Source: Phycicoccus sonneratiae (GTDB taxonomy: Bacteria; Actinomycetota; Actinomycetes; Actinomycetales; Dermatophilaceae). From it: a DNA stretch of 64,000 nt. Position numbers and translations under genes: made by a program. The notes under the pieces were generated by a model that saw only the letters and a list, made by a program, of their open reading frames with translations, was not told where the DNA came from and did no database searches. Position 1 is the first letter of the stretch. The number at the start of each line of letters is the position of its first letter. Of this stretch, positions 15,864-22,893 are shown piece after piece. The stretch is taken from the NCBI RefSeq assembly GCF_016887965.1, contig NZ_JAFDVD010000020.1, positions 1 to 64,000 on the forward strand, given 5' to 3'.

Positions 15864-16904
15864 TCAGGCCGGCTGGTCGAGCCGGACCGGCATGAGGATC
15901 GAGAGCGCGTCCTGCCGTGCCGGGTCCCGGATGGCCAGGGGCGAGATGGGGTCGTCGATCGCGAGGGTCAGCTGGCCGCTGGATCCGAGCGCCTGGAGGA
16001 GGAAGTCGCGGTTCACGCCGACGACGAGCACCTCGGGGTCGTCGGACGGGCCGACGTGCACGCCGTCGGCGCCGAGGCCGAGGCGGCTGACGTCGAAGGT
16101 CACGCCGTCGCGCTCGCGGGTCTGGGTCTCGGTGCCGCCGGCGTCGAGGGCGGCGCGCAGGGCGGCGGCGTCGACGGGCACCGGCTGTTGGCCGACCTCG
16201 AGGAGGCTGCGGTAGGCCGGGAAGTCGACGTCGGACACCTCGGCCCGGACGGTGCCGCCCGCGCCGGTCAGGGTGATGGTGCCGCGGTCGATGACGACGT
16301 CGAGGGTGCCGGTGTGCCGGCCCTCGGTCAGCGCGTCGACGGCCTCGGTGGGGAGCAGCAGGTGCAGGCCCGGGTCGCCGTCCGTGGGGACGGTGGTCGT
16401 GCTGAGCCGGTACCGGTCGGTGGCGACGACGCGGAGCAGGCCGTCCTCGCTGTCGAGGTAGACCCCGTTCAGGCGGGGCTCGGCGGGGTCGTCGCTGACG
16501 GCGTGCCGGACCTCGTGCAGGGCGCGGACGAGGTCGGCGGCGGGCAGGGTGCATCGGTGCATGGGGGTCTCCGTGGTCTCGAGCAGGTGATGGACGGCGG
16601 AGATCTCCCTGCGGGCATCGGCCAGCCCGGCTTCCAGACGCCCGACGTGGGCGGCCAGGATGGACGGCGCCTCGTGTGGCGCGGCCAGCACGGCCCGGAT
16701 GTCGTCCAGCGGCAGCCCGACCCGTCGCAGGTGCGCCACCACCCGAGCCGGGCGGACCTGGCTCGGGAGGTAGTAGCGGTACCCGGACGACGGGTCGACC
16801 ACCACGGGCGGCAGCACGCCGGCGGTGTCGTAGAAGCGCAGGGCACTGACGGGCAGGCCGCTCAGTGCGGACAGCCGACCGATCCCCAGCAGCTCGTTCT
16901 CCAT
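15864..16904 (-). CDS. MerR-type regulator fused to two DNA sliding-clamp (DnaN) domains
   Basis: A 346-residue protein. Residues 5-75 are a MerR winged helix (GIGRLSALSGLPVSALRFYD, SGYRYY), followed by a short coiled coil to about 110. The rest matches domains 2 and 3 of the DNA polymerase III beta clamp: LNGVYLDSEDGLLRVVATDRYRL near 155-178, DFPAYRSLL near 245, and the C-terminal MPVRL that corresponds to the MPMRL tail of DnaN. Clamp domain 1 is absent, replaced by the DNA-binding head. The clamp part may serve as a ligand or peptide-binding sensor. The start at 16904 is supported by a MerR-type promoter. Related MerR/beta-family proteins may exist in databases; their function is not known to me. 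Confidence 0.85.
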   Translation of the reverse strand: MENELLGIGRLSALSGLPVSALRFYDTAGVLPPVVVDPSSGYRYYLPSQVRPARVVAHLRRVGLPLDDIRAVLAAPHEAPSILAAHVGRLEAGLADARREISAVHHLLETTETPMHRCTLPAADLVRALHEVRHAVSDDPAEPRLNGVYLDSEDGLLRVVATDRYRLSTTTVPTDGDPGLHLLLPTEAVDALTEGRHTGTLDVVIDRGTITLTGAGGTVRAEVSDVDFPAYRSLLEVGQQPVPVDAAALRAALDAGGTETQTRERDGVTFDVSRLGLGADGVHVGPSDDPEVLVVGVNRDFLLQALGSSGQLTLAIDDPISPLAIRDPARQDALSILMPVRLDQPA

Positions 16905-16911
16905 GTCCCGG

Positions 16912-16942
16912 ACCCTTCCGTCTCGACCTGCTCGAGGGTCAA
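16912..16942 (-). promoter_or_regulatory. MerR-type promoter with 19-bp spacer and palindrome
   Basis: On the minus strand, -35 TTGACC (16942-16937) and -10 AAGGGT (16917-16912) are separated by 19 bp. The palindrome GACC-N8-GGTC (16925-16940) lies across the -35 and spacer. A long 19-bp spacer with an internal dyad is the hallmark of MerR-controlled promoters. The -10 ends 7 bases before the ATG, predicting a leaderless, self-regulated transcript. Confidence 0.6.
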
Positions 16943-17402
16943 GCCCGGCCATCATCACAGCGTCGCCCGACAGGCCTGTCGCCGTCCGCGACATCCACGG
17001 CACATCCGGACCACGCGAACGCTAGACCCGACAGTCGGTGTGGAACAGCCCCGTCAGGCGGCGAAGAGACGCAGGGCGCGAGGTCCCATTCTGCGGAGGA
17101 CGCAGGGGTGCGCCTCGGCTCGGTGGTGGCAGCGCTCTGGTAGTCGATGCCGTGGTGCCCCTGGCGCGCGTCGCGATGCGGTCCCGGTGACGCCCCAGGT
17201 CCTGGAGGCCTTCGGTCCAGCGAGCGAGGGCACGTCGTTTGATCAGCGTCCCGGGGCTCGACTCGGTCGTGGCATGGACGCGCACGCTCGGGAGGGTCTC
17301 GTGAGTGTCACCGAGGGCGTACGGTCAAAGTACCGCCGAGCCGCGATGCCACATCCGACATCGCTCTGCCGGTTACGGGGTATCCCGATGAGAGGACCAG
17401 TC
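16943..17402. other. Gene-poor gap, no gene identified
   Basis: This stretch has more A/T than the flanks. Short frames exist on both strands but none looks like a protein or has a ribosome site. It holds the ribosome site of the next gene (GAGAGG near 17389) and nothing else I can support. It may be decayed sequence in an accessory region. Confidence 0.5.
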
Positions 17403-17699
17403 ATGGCTGTCGACCGAGGACTGTTGGCGACGTTGAAGGCCAAGCCCGGCAAGGGGGATGAGCTGGGAGAGTTCTTGAGGAAGGGCCGAGGGCTGGCAGC
17501 TCAGGAGGACGGCACCGTCACCTGGTACGCGTTTCGACTCGACGACACGACGTACGGGATCTTCGACACCTTCGAGAGCGAAGACGCTCGCCAGGCCCAC
17601 GTGAACGGCCAGATCCCGGCGGCACTCCAGGATGTCGCCTCAGATCTGCTGGCCGAGGATGCCGTGATCTCACCGATCGACGTGCTCGCGGTCAAGTAG
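17403..17699 (+). CDS. Antibiotic biosynthesis monooxygenase (ABM) fold protein
   Basis: A 98-residue ferredoxin-like alpha-beta protein resembling the ABM/quinol monooxygenase family (LLATLKAKPGKGDEL at the start, TFESEDARQAHVNGQIP near 60). Such proteins oxidise quinones or act as dimeric enzymes without cofactors; the substrate here is unknown. The ATG is preceded by GAGAGG at suitable distance. It stands alone after a gene-poor gap, and its codon use is less GC-extreme than that of most neighbours, which suggests acquired DNA. Confidence 0.75.
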   Translation: MAVDRGLLATLKAKPGKGDELGEFLRKGRGLAAQEDGTVTWYAFRLDDTTYGIFDTFESEDARQAHVNGQIPAALQDVASDLLAEDAVISPIDVLAVK

Positions 17700-17773
17700 C
17701 GATCCGCCCGCTCGGCTGGACCGTCGCCCCTTGGCGGCGGAGTGGGCAGGTCCTTGGCTGCGAGTATGAGCAC

Positions 17774-18298
17774 ATGGGTGTCGCCGAGCCGCAGACGGAG
17801 CGTGTGCGGCTGGACCGGCCCCTCACGACCGACGCACCCGGGGTGCTTGCGATCCTCGGGGATGCGCGAACCGTTGAGCACAACCCCTCGGAGCTGCTGA
17901 GTGACGAGGGTGGGGCCGCTGAGCTCGTCGGCCGGTGGATCCGCCATTGGGACGAGCACGGCTTCGGCTACTGGTACGCACGGCTCCTTGGCGAGGACCG
18001 CATCATCGGCTACGTCGGGGTGAAGCGCATGACCGTGCGGGACCGGCCGGTCCTGAACCTCGTCTACCGTCTGGCGCCCGACGCTTGGGGGCGGGGGCTC
18101 GCCACCGAGGCCGTCGCGGGCGTCGTGTCCAGAGTCACGGAACAGATGCCGGCCGAGGTGATCCTGGCGCGCGTACGGCCCGGGAACCTGGCGAGCCAGA
18201 ACGTCGCCGTGAAGGTCGGGCTCCGTCGCGACATCGCGTTGGACGAACACGGCGAAGACGGCCTGGACTGGGCCTACACCAACAGGGTCCTGTCGTAG
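17774..18298 (+). CDS. GNAT-family N-acetyltransferase
   Basis: A 174-residue acetyltransferase of the RimJ/RimL-like GNAT branch: an N-terminal VRLDRPLTTDAPGVLAI strand-helix, a central FGYWYARLLGEDRIIGYVG sheet, the acetyl-CoA loop APDAWGRGLATEAV near 97-110, and NLASQNVAVKVGL near 148. It would transfer an acetyl group from acetyl-CoA to an amine on a small molecule or a protein N-terminus; the acceptor is unknown. It lies 74 bases after the monooxygenase-fold gene and 168 bases before mazEF. Confidence 0.85.
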   Translation: MGVAEPQTERVRLDRPLTTDAPGVLAILGDARTVEHNPSELLSDEGGAAELVGRWIRHWDEHGFGYWYARLLGEDRIIGYVGVKRMTVRDRPVLNLVYRLAPDAWGRGLATEAVAGVVSRVTEQMPAEVILARVRPGNLASQNVAVKVGLRRDIALDEHGEDGLDWAYTNRVLS

Positions 18299-18445
18299 GG
18301 CATCCACCGGCTGACGTCGGTGGATGGCAACTCCGACCCCCGGCCACCGGGGCCGGAGCCAACCTGCCTGGCGGCTCGGCTCGGTCGACTCGCGGCGGAG
18401 TGCCGCGTATCGCGGACGCCTGTCCTCTCGGACGGTATTGCGGTA

Positions 18446-18460
18446 CTACCCGAGTAGGAT
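18446..18460 (+). promoter_or_regulatory. mazEF promoter with overlapping dyad
   Basis: The -10 hexamer TAGGAT (18455-18460) ends 6 bases before the GTG at 18467. A CTAC-N4-GTAG dyad (18446-18457) overlaps it, a plausible autorepression site for the antitoxin. A GAGGG between -10 and GTG could serve as a ribosome site if the transcript starts earlier. Confidence 0.45.
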
Positions 18461-18466
18461 GAGGGT

Positions 18467-18697
18467 GTGAAACTCAGCATCAGCCTCCCCGACGAGGACG
18501 TCGTCGCTCTGGACCGCTACGCCCGAGCCGCCGGAATCACCAGCCGCTCCGCGGCCATCCAGCGTGCGATCCGACTCCTGAGCCAGCCGGAGCTCGACGA
18601 CGCCTATGCCGCCGCCTGGGACGAGTGGGAGGCCTCCGGCGACGCCGCCACATGGGAGGAGACCACGGCGGACGGGCTCACCGATGCTGCGCGGTGA
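18467..18697 (+). CDS. Ribbon-helix-helix antitoxin of a MazEF pair
   Basis: A 76-residue protein with an N-terminal ribbon-helix-helix DNA-binding domain (KLSISLPDEDVVALDRYA, SRSAAIQRAIRLL) and an acidic C-terminal tail (about 45-76, rich in Asp, Glu and Trp) suited to wrap and block a MazF toxin. Its stop lies 14 bases inside the toxin gene, so the two are translationally coupled. It should repress its own promoter as a complex with the toxin. Confidence 0.88.
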   Translation: MKLSISLPDEDVVALDRYARAAGITSRSAAIQRAIRLLSQPELDDAYAAAWDEWEASGDAATWEETTADGLTDAAR

Positions 18698-19031
18698 GAT
18701 CCGACTGGTCGACCTCGACCCGGCCCGCCACGGTGAGGCGAACAAGCGCCGGCCCGCCGTGGTGGTCAGCAACAACCGCGCCAACGCCACCGCCGCCCGT
18801 CTCGGTCGCGGCGTCGTCACGGTCGTGCCCGTGACCAGCAACCTGGCCACCGTCTACCCGTTCCAGGTCGCCCTGCCCGCCGAGGAGACGGGGCTGCGGG
18901 TGGACTCCAAGGCGCAGGCCGAGCAGGTCCGCTCCGTCTCCGTCGAGCGCCTCGGGCAACCCCTGGGGCTCGTCCCGATCCCGCTCATGGAGAAGCTGGA
19001 CGACGCGCTTCGACTGCACCTCCAGCTCTGA
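18684..19031 (+). CDS. mazF: MazF-family mRNA endoribonuclease toxin
   Basis: A 115-residue MazF/PemK-type toxin that cleaves RNA at a short sequence. Family motifs are RGEIRLVDLDPARHGEA at the start, KRRPAVVVSNN near 22-32, VVTVVPVTSN near 44-53, and the DSKAQAEQVRSVSVERLG strand near 75-92. Length matches the family. It overlaps the antitoxin by 14 bases. A strong hairpin 134 bases downstream likely ends the operon. The pair is probably a chromosomal stress or stability module in an accessory region. Confidence 0.88.
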   Translation: MLRGEIRLVDLDPARHGEANKRRPAVVVSNNRANATAARLGRGVVTVVPVTSNLATVYPFQVALPAEETGLRVDSKAQAEQVRSVSVERLGQPLGLVPIPLMEKLDDALRLHLQL

Positions 19032-19164
19032 CCGCGCCCCGGCCACGTCGCCCCTCGGGCAGCGGAGAGGGGCATCCTCGTCCGGTGCGACAACGGCACG
19101 GTCAACGGTGGTCGGGACCCCGCCTCGTCGCGTTGCGGATCGCTGCCACTGCCTTCGGACACCC

Positions 19165-19208
19165 GATGGGAGGATCGACCGCCTCATGACCCGGTCGATC
19201 CTCCCATC
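19165..19208. terminator. 17-bp perfect hairpin between mazEF and the kinase gene
   Basis: GATGGGAGGATCGACCG (19165-19181), a 10-nt loop, then its exact reverse complement (19192-19208). It lies between convergent genes (mazF ends 19031; the kinase ends 19267), so it can serve as a bidirectional terminator. Confidence 0.65.
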
Positions 19209-19266
19209 AATCCGACGCCATTGAGCGGGAGCCCTATCTGCGCGACGTGAAATGGGGGGCCGTCGG

Positions 19267-20919
19267 TCAGGGGGAGGGGTCGAGGCAGCGCTGGGCGCTG
19301 GTGGCGGCGGCGGAGCCGTCGAAGGCGCCGACGACGTAGCAGACCTGCGTCGCCGACGGATCGACGCCCTCGACGACGCCCTTGGTCGTGCCTGGCGGGA
19401 ACTGCGCGACGACCTTCGGCTCGGGCAGCCCGACCTGGGTGACGAAGAAGGTCACCTTCCCCTGCGACGGGTCGGTCCACTCGAGCGCCACGCTCGTGCC
19501 GCCGGCCCGGGCGTCGACGATGACCGGCCGCAGCGCCGGCTCCTGCACCGGCGGGACCGGCGTCGCGGAGATGCTCGGGTCGAGGCTGGCCGTCGGCACC
19601 GTGTTCGCCGTCGGGGTGCGTGACGGCTGCGCGGCCGGCGTGCCGTTCCCGTCGGTGACGAGGACAAGGGTGATGCCGATGGCGGCGCCGGCGACGAGGC
19701 CGAGCGCGACCCGTCGGCCGGGGGTGCCGAGCATCCCGCGCCGCGACGGAGCCGCCGGGGCGACCACCGTCGACGGGTCGTCCGCGGGCGGAGCCGGTAC
19801 GGCACCGGTCGGCTCGGCGTCGCGGGGCTCAGCAGCGGTGTGGGCCAAGGCAGAGACCGCCGGGGCGGGTGCCGCAACAGCCTCCGGCGGCGGGCCCGGC
19901 GGGACGGACGGCGTCACGGGCTCGTCGACCGGAACGGGCACCGAAGTGGGTTCTGGCACAAGCGGTGTGAGTGCCGACCGGTCGTTCGTCACCGGCTCGG
20001 GGGCCTCGACCGGCGTGGTCACCGAAGAGCCAGCCGTGGGGGCCCATCCGCTCGACGCACCCTCGACGCGGGACAGCTCGTGGAGCAGCTCCTCGGCGGT
20101 CGCGATGCGCAGAGCCGGGTCCTTCGCGAGGCACCGCCCGATGACATCGGCCAGCCCGGGCGGCAGGTCACCCCGCGCCAGCACCCGCGGAGCCTCGGTG
20201 CGCACCCGGCGCAGGTAGGCCAGCGCGGTGTCGTCGGCCGGGTCGTCGGAGGCGAACGGCGGACGCCCGTCGAGCAGCGTGAAGAGCGTCGACCCCAGCG
20301 ACCACACGTCGTCGGCCGCGGTGGGCGGCAGACCGTCGAGCACCTGCGGCGCCGCGTGCCGGTACGAGAACTGCTCGACCGACGCCGTCGCCCCCGAGTC
20401 GGCGAGCCGGGCGATGCCGAAGTCGGCGAGCACCCACGACGTCGGCAGTACGAGGATGTTCTGCGGCTTGACGTCGCGGTGCAGCACGCCCTGCCCGTGC
20501 GCGAAGGCCAGGGCATCCGCGATGACCTTCCCGACCCGCACGACGTCGGCCGCGGGCAGCGGACCGGTGGCACGGAGGGTGTCCTGCAACGACCCTCGCT
20601 CGAGGTACTCCATGACGATGGCCGGCCGGCCGTCCGCGGTCGTGCCGGTGTCGAGGACCGTGACGATGTGCGGGTGGAGCCGGCCGAGCCGAACGGTCAG
20701 CTCGAGCTCGCGCGCGAAGCGGGCCGCCGTCGCGGGGTCGTCGACCTGGAGGACCTTGACGGCGACGTCGCGCCCGAGCGCCTTCTGCCGGGCGCGGTAC
20801 ACGACGCTGTCGGCGCCGCGGGCGACCTCGACCGCGCCGTCGTACCCGGGCAGCAGCTCGGGGCCGGCGGTGGGCGCGGCCGAGGGCTCCGGGGGACGCC
20901 AGGCGTCGTCGGTGCTCAC
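19267..20919 (-). CDS. Membrane Ser/Thr protein kinase with extracellular FN3-like domain
   Basis: A 550-residue Hanks-type kinase. The catalytic domain spans about 15-275: VAVKVL lysine near 55, HRDVKPQN catalytic loop near 140-148, ADFGIAR near 160. A Pro-rich juxtamembrane linker follows (about 290-390), then one membrane helix near 395-412. The C-terminal extracellular domain of about 90 residues resembles fibronectin type III and has paired Cys near the end. The GTG at 20919 follows a G-rich ribosome site; the frame continues upstream only as noise over the divergent gene. It could phosphorylate FHA ligands, perhaps of the FtsK-type protein at 134-4438; this is inference. Confidence 0.9.
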   Translation of the reverse strand: MSTDDAWRPPEPSAAPTAGPELLPGYDGAVEVARGADSVVYRARQKALGRDVAVKVLQVDDPATAARFARELELTVRLGRLHPHIVTVLDTGTTADGRPAIVMEYLERGSLQDTLRATGPLPAADVVRVGKVIADALAFAHGQGVLHRDVKPQNILVLPTSWVLADFGIARLADSGATASVEQFSYRHAAPQVLDGLPPTAADDVWSLGSTLFTLLDGRPPFASDDPADDTALAYLRRVRTEAPRVLARGDLPPGLADVIGRCLAKDPALRIATAEELLHELSRVEGASSGWAPTAGSSVTTPVEAPEPVTNDRSALTPLVPEPTSVPVPVDEPVTPSVPPGPPPEAVAAPAPAVSALAHTAAEPRDAEPTGAVPAPPADDPSTVVAPAAPSRRGMLGTPGRRVALGLVAGAAIGITLVLVTDGNGTPAAQPSRTPTANTVPTASLDPSISATPVPPVQEPALRPVIVDARAGGTSVALEWTDPSQGKVTFFVTQVGLPEPKVVAQFPPGTTKGVVEGVDPSATQVCYVVGAFDGSAAATSAQRCLDPSP

Positions 20920-21031
20920 CGTGCACCCCCCGACAGGCTGCTCTCCACCGATCCCCTTCCGCGTCCGCTGCGACTCGCCGTCATGGTATGGCCCTGACGC
21001 CGAGCCCGCCCGATCGGCCATGATCGTCCCC

Positions 21032-22006
21032 GTGCAGGGAATCCCGGTCGTCCTCGACGTCGACACGGGCGTCGACGACGCCTGTGCCCTGCTGCTCGCC
21101 GCGCTCCACCCGGGGCTCGATCTGCGGGCCGTCACCTGCGTCGGCGGCAACGCCCCGCTCGTCGACGTCGTCCGCAACACCCTCACCGTGCTCGAGATGG
21201 TCGGGCGCACCGAGGTCCCCGTCGGCATCGGGGCCGCGCGACCCCTCCTCGAGGACCCCGTCGACGCCCGCCACGTGCACGGCTCGGACGGGATGGCCGA
21301 CCTCGGCCTGCCGAGCCCGGCGATGCGCCCCGACGAGCGCATCGCCGTCGACCTGCTGCGCGACACCATCGAGGCCTCCGCGGACGAGGGCCGGCCGCTC
21401 ACGCTCGTGCCCCTCGCACCGATGACCAACATCGCCCTCCTCGCCCGGCTGCACCCGCACGCCTTCCGGCGCCTCGGCCGCGTCGTCTTCATGGGCGGCG
21501 GCGCGAACGTCAGCAACGCCACCGCCGCAGCCGAGTTCAACGTCTTCCACGACCCCGAGGCCGCCGCCGTCGTCCTCGACGCCTGCGCCGTGCACGAGGT
21601 GCCGGTGACGATGTACGGCCTCGACGTCTTCTACGAGCCCAAGGTCACCGACGCCCACGTCGCCCGGCTGCGCGGCATCGACACCGCCGCCGCCCAGCTC
21701 GCCGCGGCGCTCATCTCCTTCCACCACCGGCGCTTCGCCAGCGACGGTGCGACCATCGGTGACGCCGGAGCGGTGGCCACCCTCCTCGCCCCCGACGCCG
21801 TGCGCACCGAGCGCCGGCCCGTGCGGGTCGAGCTCTCCGGCACGTGGACCCGCGGCCGGACCATCGTCGACACCCGGGACTGGAGCGGTGACATGGCCCA
21901 CGACCCCCACGGACCGGCGCCCGCGAGCGTCGACGTCGCCCTCGAGGTCAACGGGCCCTGGCTCGCCGACGTCTGGCTGCGCACGGTCGGCGGTGAGGAC
22001 TGGTGA
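21032..22006 (+). CDS. Nucleoside hydrolase (inosine/uridine-preferring type)
   Basis: A 324-residue N-ribohydrolase that splits nucleosides into base and ribose. The calcium-binding signature DVDTGVDDA is at residues 8-16. It also has LVPLAPMTNIALL and GGGANVSNATAAAEFNVFHDPEAA, the conserved asparagine/aspartate sugar-binding segment near 155-178. The GTG at 21032 is chosen because CATGAT ends 7 bases upstream, like other leaderless starts here; an ATG at 21020 is the alternative. It overlaps the ribokinase start by GTGA, forming a nucleoside salvage pair. Confidence 0.92.
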   Translation: MQGIPVVLDVDTGVDDACALLLAALHPGLDLRAVTCVGGNAPLVDVVRNTLTVLEMVGRTEVPVGIGAARPLLEDPVDARHVHGSDGMADLGLPSPAMRPDERIAVDLLRDTIEASADEGRPLTLVPLAPMTNIALLARLHPHAFRRLGRVVFMGGGANVSNATAAAEFNVFHDPEAAAVVLDACAVHEVPVTMYGLDVFYEPKVTDAHVARLRGIDTAAAQLAAALISFHHRRFASDGATIGDAGAVATLLAPDAVRTERRPVRVELSGTWTRGRTIVDTRDWSGDMAHDPHGPAPASVDVALEVNGPWLADVWLRTVGGEDW

Positions 22007-22836
22007 GCGGGCGGGTCCTCGTCCTCGGGTCGCTCAACGTCGACCTCGTGACGCGCGTCGAGCGCCATCCGCGCCCCGGCGAGACGGTGCTGGGGGAGGG
22101 GCTGCGCCGACTCGCCGGTGGCAAGGGCGCCAACCAGGCCGTGGCCGCAGTGGAGGCCGGCGCCGACGTCGCGATGGCCGGCTGCGTCGGCGACGACGAC
22201 GGCGGCCGGGCCTACCGGGCGCGCCTGGAGCGCCTGGGCGTCGACGTCACGGCCGTCCGCGTCGTCGACGGCCTCGAGACCGGGCACGCGCTCATCCAGG
22301 TCTCCGACGACGGCGAGAACTCGATCGTCGTCGTCCCCGGCGCCAACCACGCCCTCGACGAGCGCGAGGTCGCCGCCGTCGACGCGCTCGGCCCGGGCGA
22401 CGTCCTCGTCCTCCAGCTCGAGGTGCCGTTCGCGGTCGTCTGCACCGCGGCCCGACGAGCCGCCGGCCGCGGGGCGCGGGTCGTCCTCAACGTCGCCCCG
22501 TGGGCCTCCCTGCCCCCGGACGTCGTCGCGCTCGCCGACCCCGTCGTCGCCAACGAGCTCGAGATGGCCGCGCTCGCCGAGGCCGGCGCCCAGCCCGCCT
22601 CCCTCCTCGTGACCTTCGGCCCCAACGGCGCCTCGTGGGACGGCGTCTCGGTGCCGGCGCACGCGGTCGCGGCCGACGAGGTCGCAGACACGACCGGCGC
22701 GGGCGACGCGTTCTGCGGGGCGCTCGCTGCCGCCCTCGCCCGCGGCGCCGACCGCGAGGAGGCGATGGACGCCGCGCTGGCCGCCGGGGCCGCCGCCGTG
22801 CGCCGGGAGGGCGCCCAGCCCGATCCCTACCTGTGA
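22003..22836 (+). CDS. rbsK: Ribokinase (PfkB family)
   Basis: A 277-residue sugar kinase that phosphorylates ribose with ATP. Motifs are LGSLNVDLV at the start, GGKGANQAVAA near 39-49 (PfkB signature 1) and DTTGAGDAFCGAL near 228-240 with the catalytic Asp (signature 2). Coupled to the nucleoside hydrolase by a 4-bp overlap, it would capture the released ribose as ribose 5-phosphate. It is slightly shorter than the usual ~305 residues but all core motifs are present. Confidence 0.9.
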   Translation: MSGRVLVLGSLNVDLVTRVERHPRPGETVLGEGLRRLAGGKGANQAVAAVEAGADVAMAGCVGDDDGGRAYRARLERLGVDVTAVRVVDGLETGHALIQVSDDGENSIVVVPGANHALDEREVAAVDALGPGDVLVLQLEVPFAVVCTAARRAAGRGARVVLNVAPWASLPPDVVALADPVVANELEMAALAEAGAQPASLLVTFGPNGASWDGVSVPAHAVAADEVADTTGAGDAFCGALAAALARGADREEAMDAALAAGAAAVRREGAQPDPYL

Positions 22837-22893
22837 GTAACTTCCTGACCCCTGAGGCCCCGGAGGGCGTGCCCGTCGTGTCATCGTGACGAC

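Noticed and set aside
17022-17285. Reverse frame of 87 residues in the gene-poor gap
   Set aside because: No ribosome site, no domain, and Arg/Pro-rich composition; treated as noncoding.
19165-19208. Terminal inverted repeat of an insertion sequence
   Set aside because: The two arms are only 10 bases apart with no transposase nearby; the position between convergent genes fits a terminator.
20920-21540. N-terminal extension of the kinase frame to 21540
   Set aside because: The extension overlaps the divergent nucleoside hydrolase gene and lacks domain similarity; the kinase domain starts soon after the GTG at 20919.
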